Shown: piece by piece, positions 61,449 through 64,000 of the stretch | How the letters are laid out: each line of letters opens with the position of its first letter | How positions within the stretch are numbered: position 1 is the first letter of the stretch | Source of the DNA: Bdellovibrio sp. | GTDB lineage: Bacteria > Bdellovibrionota > Bdellovibrionia > Bdellovibrionales > Bdellovibrionaceae | Assembly: GCA_025359945.1 (NCBI GenBank) | Contig: JANYDD010000059.1 | Span: 1-64,000, forward strand | DNA length: 64,000 bases | Reading direction: 5' to 3' | Notes under the pieces: model-generated | What the model was told of the DNA's origin: nothing | Seen by the model: the letters and a program-made list of their open reading frames with translations, nothing else | The model's database searches: none | Position numbers and translations under genes: made by a program

Positions 61449-62348
61449 TCAAATCGGTTGATAGACGATCAGCGGTTCCGTCAATTTTTTCTCCGCAAGG
61501 TCAAAGGGGCTTAGAAAAAAAGGCCCCTGTCCAGCAATTATTTTTTGGTGCAGGTCGATCATCGTTTGATTGTTTTTAGGATCGACGACATTCGACGTAT
61601 CTTTGTATTTACTCAAAAACTGTAAATCTTTTTCCTTTGAAAAAAATAAACTCCACACTGCCGTATCTACTTGCGATCGATATGTCACTGAATGAGCGTG
61701 CGAATGAACCGGAGTAAAAGAAGTCACGACTTGCAAATGGCCAAAATGCGCATGAAGCTTCAATGCGGGATTTCCCCATTGAGTAACCCCGCAGCAGGTG
61801 ACAACGTTTGCATACCACAAACCAAAGGCCTTGGATAAAAAACCCAGACCATACATACGATCACTTTCACCAACTAACGAATTGATCGCGCACAAGTTGT
61901 GGGCAATCCATTCTCCGGGCATCATCGAAGGAATCATAATAAACAACGAAAGAGGCGTCCATTCTTTGGAGGGGTCGTGGCGCATCACTTTTTTAATACC
62001 TTCAGGTAGATGGGATGTTTTCATTGCAAATCCCGCCACAAATCCCGGCAGCACGCCACAATCGTAAAATACCCATCTGGGAATGGGCATGGCTTGCGGA
62101 CCAAACGCTGTATTTTCTAAATGTAAAATCTGTTCAGCAAATTCTAAATTGTCTAGGTCCAATGGATTCAAATTAATCGGTGCCCAGGGGAACCAGTCGC
62201 ATTTGTGCAAATGACCCGGACGTTTAATTTGATTTTCGGGGCGCAAATAAACGTAGGGTTTAATTATTCCTGTTTCGGCAAGCTCTAGCCACTGGGCTTT
62301 TTGTTTAAGCTTTTCAAGGCTAACTTTAGAATTTTTTTTTCCAAACAT
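61449..62348 (-). CDS. Unknown protein coupled to fumC
   Basis: 299 residues, no family recognised. It is Trp-, Phe- and His-rich (HLHKCDWFPWAPINLNPLDLDNLEFAEQ; HAHFGHLQVVTSFTPVHSHAHS) without a signal peptide. It has several cysteines, including DCGVLPG and VVTCCGVTQW. The ATG lies one base after the fumC stop, so it is translated with fumarase. Confidence 0.75.
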   Translation of the reverse strand: MFGKKNSKVSLEKLKQKAQWLELAETGIIKPYVYLRPENQIKRPGHLHKCDWFPWAPINLNPLDLDNLEFAEQILHLENTAFGPQAMPIPRWVFYDCGVLPGFVAGFAMKTSHLPEGIKKVMRHDPSKEWTPLSLFIMIPSMMPGEWIAHNLCAINSLVGESDRMYGLGFLSKAFGLWYANVVTCCGVTQWGNPALKLHAHFGHLQVVTSFTPVHSHAHSVTYRSQVDTAVWSLFFSKEKDLQFLSKYKDTSNVVDPKNNQTMIDLHQKIIAGQGPFFLSPFDLAEKKLTEPLIVYQPI

Positions 62349-62349
62349 T

Positions 62350-63762
62350 TTATTTTGAACCCTTCAGTGGGCCAATAAGTGGGCCAATCATTTCTTCGGG
62401 TCGAACATATTCGTCAAATTTTTCGGCGGTTAAAAGACCAAGCTTGATGGATTCTTCTTTCAAAGTAGTCCCATTCTTATGTGCGGTCTTTGCGATCAGC
62501 GCGGCCTTGTCGTAACCGATGTATGGATTGAGTGCTGTGACCAGCATCAATGAGTTTTCTAGATGCCTTTTAATTTGTTCCTCGTTGGCTTCGATGCCTT
62601 CCAAACAATTTTTTTGAAAACTTTCGCAAGCGTCAGACAACAAACGAATGGAATTTAAAACGTTAAATAAAATAACTGGCTTAAAAACATTGAGCTGGAA
62701 ATGCCCATTCATGCCACCCACTGAAACCGCAACGTCGTTACCGATGACCTGAGCGCAAACCATAGTCATGGCCTCACTTTGGGTGGGGTTAACCTTTCCA
62801 GGCATAATCGAACTGCCTGGTTCATTTTCCGGCAAATGAATTTCGCCAATTCCGCATCTGGGACCACTGGCCAACAGCCGTATGTCGTTGGCAATTTTCA
62901 TTAGACTAACGGCGATGGATTTCAAAGCGCCGCTGACTTCGACCATAGCATCGTGGGTGCCCAAGGCCTCGAATTTATTTTCTGCAGTAACAAACGCAAT
63001 TTTGGTTTCTTGAGCAATCAGTTGGGCCGCTTTTTCAGGGAAACGCGGATCGGTATTCAAGCCCGTTCCCACAGCCGTTCCACCCAAAGCAAGCTCGTGC
63101 AGGTGGGGCAAAGTGTTTTTCAATCTTTGAATTGAGTGTTTAATTTGAGTCGTAAATCCCGAAAATTCTTGTCCCAATGTCAATGGTGTTGCGTCCATCA
63201 AATGAGTGCGACCAATTTTTACTATTTTTTTAAATTCATCCGATTTTTTTGCAAAAGCTTTTTCCAGCGATTCAAGCGCTGGCAACAGCCTTTGATACAA
63301 CTGATCGGCAGTTGCAATATGCATTGCTGTTGGAAATGTATCGTTGGAACTTTGCCCCTTGTTGACGTCGTCGTTGGGATGAATTTCTTTCGCTGGCAGC
63401 GGCAGCCCCATGATTTGTTGCGCGCGATTGGCAATGACTTCGTTGGCATTCATATTGGTTTGCGTGCCAGACCCTGTTTGCCAAACCACCAAGGGAAAGT
63501 GATCGTCCAAATTTCCATCGATCACTTCTTGGCAAGCTTTCACAATCAAATCTTTTTTTCCGGCCGGCAGAAGCCCCAGTTCTGAATTCGCCAACGCACA
63601 AGCTTTTTTTAAAGTGCCCAAAGCTTTGATCATCTCGCGCGGAAATCGATCGCCGCCAATTTTAAAATTTTCGCGCGATCTTTGAGTTTGGGCTCCCCAC
63701 AAACGATCAGCGGGAACTTCGACATTTCCCATGGTGTCTTTTTCTATTCTGAATGGGCTCAT
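62350..63762 (-). CDS. fumC: Fumarate hydratase class II
   Basis: 470 residues, full length. Signature [13 protein letters not shown], plus [45 protein letters not shown], and TATALVG-equivalent [10 protein letters not shown]. It interconverts fumarate and malate in the TCA cycle, oxygen-stable and iron-independent. Its ATG overlaps the stop of the short-chain dehydrogenase gene. Confidence 0.97.
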   Translation of the reverse strand: MSPFRIEKDTMGNVEVPADRLWGAQTQRSRENFKIGGDRFPREMIKALGTLKKACALANSELGLLPAGKKDLIVKACQEVIDGNLDDHFPLVVWQTGSGTQTNMNANEVIANRAQQIMGLPLPAKEIHPNDDVNKGQSSNDTFPTAMHIATADQLYQRLLPALESLEKAFAKKSDEFKKIVKIGRTHLMDATPLTLGQEFSGFTTQIKHSIQRLKNTLPHLHELALGGTAVGTGLNTDPRFPEKAAQLIAQETKIAFVTAENKFEALGTHDAMVEVSGALKSIAVSLMKIANDIRLLASGPRCGIGEIHLPENEPGSSIMPGKVNPTQSEAMTMVCAQVIGNDVAVSVGGMNGHFQLNVFKPVILFNVLNSIRLLSDACESFQKNCLEGIEANEEQIKRHLENSLMLVTALNPYIGYDKAALIAKTAHKNGTTLKEESIKLGLLTAEKFDEYVRPEEMIGPLIGPLKGSK

Positions 63763-64000
63763 TGCGGTCCTTTTGTTTGGGTGCGGTGAACTTGCCCCAC
63801 GTGCGCCTGGTCGGTGGGATAAATCACAAGCTCTTGAATATTAACGTGGGCTGGTCGTTCCAACGTCCAAACTATGGTCTCAGCAATATCTTTTGGAGTC
63901 AGCGGATTCATTCCTTGATAGACCGCATTGGCTTTTTCTTTCGAACCCAATCGGACAATCGAAAATTCGCTTTCGACCATTCCGGGCTCGATATTGGTCA
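63759..64000 (-). CDS. Short-chain dehydrogenase/reductase, C-terminal part (cut by right edge)
   Basis: Only the last ~80 residues are inside the window. The end reads [16 protein letters not shown], then [33 protein letters not shown], which is the C-terminal pattern of YdfG-like NADP-dependent 3-hydroxy acid dehydrogenases in the SDR family (the PG loop closes over the cofactor). The N-terminus with the Rossmann motif and catalytic Tyr/Lys lies beyond base 64000. Confidence 0.85.
   Translation of the reverse strand, partial: TNIEPGMVESEFSIVRLGSKEKANAVYQGMNPLTPKDIAETIVWTLERPAHVNIQELVIYPTDQAHVGQVHRTQTKGPQ

Noticed and set aside
1-64000. tRNA or rRNA genes and CRISPR arrays
   Set aside because: No cloverleaf-like tRNA segments with a TTCGANTC-type arm in a gap, no rRNA sequence and no regularly spaced repeats were seen. 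A covariance search would be needed to exclude a small RNA.
1-64000. A defence island, prophage or integrated plasmid
   Set aside because: No phage, restriction, toxin-antitoxin, integrase or transposase genes; composition and gene spacing look uniform across the window.

Overview
The window is a gene-dense, moderately AT-rich stretch of bacterial chromosome. It contains core housekeeping genes and no rRNA, tRNA, CRISPR array or recognisable prophage. The protein set points to a Gram-negative, flagellated member of the Bdellovibrionota, most likely Bdellovibrionaceae: FliL, Lgt, a TIGR02147-type regulator, AgmX/PglI-like C-terminal tails, a DUF4388-like response regulator, a PilZ protein, a GldG-type ABC exporter, paired M16 peptidases and an L,D-transpeptidase with an NTF2-like tail. 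This placement is inferred from gene content; no 16S rRNA gene is present.

Layout. 1-7.8 kb: a response regulator cut by the left edge, a STAS/zinc protein, greB, a FecR-domain protein overlapping a class III adenylate cyclase, and hisS. 7.8-13 kb: lgt, an acyl-CoA desaturase, a secreted dienelactone hydrolase, an RsmB-type methyltransferase, a 160-bp inverted-repeat element and an outer-membrane protein. 13.1-15.3 kb: an overlapping operon nrdR-nusB-unknown-ppsR. 15.3-22.2 kb: a DUF2799-like protein, a LysR regulator, a secreted anchored protein, an active/inactive M16 peptidase pair, fliL, an L,D-transpeptidase and a 62-residue protein. 22.2-29.4 kb (minus strand): hisC-like aminotransferase-cmk-nitroreductase-small secreted protein-rpsA-sppA-HIT-rhomboid. 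29.5-32.4 kb: a divergent hydantoinase A/B-like pair. 32.4-35.2 kb: threonine ammonia-lyase, a Cys-rich mini-protein, a 435-bp gene-free interval with a diverged direct repeat, and tatD.

35.3-39.3 kb: a glycolytic operon gap-pgk-(small secreted protein)-tpiA, then a Dps-like protein. 39.3-42 kb: holB, tmk and a secreted unknown. 42.1-47.1 kb: secG, whose start codon lies in a perfect 15-bp hairpin arm, an AgmX-tail protein, a DUF2183 phosphatase, an unknown gene overlapping a spore-photoproduct-lyase-like radical SAM gene, and a DUF429 protein. 47-52.7 kb: a GldG-type ABC exporter operon (ATPase, permease, GldG-like, DUF4340) continuing into a GHMP kinase and the DUF429 gene. 52.9-56.9 kb: ppk1-sixA-NFACT. 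56.9-58.7 kb: a PilZ membrane protein whose ribosome-binding site lies in a hairpin, a 2OG-Fe(II) oxygenase fused to an AgmX-like tail, and a YkgJ-type protein. 58.8-60.9 kb: a secreted-protein gene broken by a ~100-bp miniature insertion, divergent from a TIGR02147 regulator with palindromes between them. 61-64 kb: a zinc-ribbon protein, an unknown protein, fumC and the C-terminus of a short-chain dehydrogenase.

The most notable items are the miniature inverted-repeat insertion, the separate 160-bp palindromic element, the two start-site hairpins, the oxygenase-AgmX fusion, and the radical SAM gene with a lineage-specific low-complexity insert and an uncharacterised overlapping partner.
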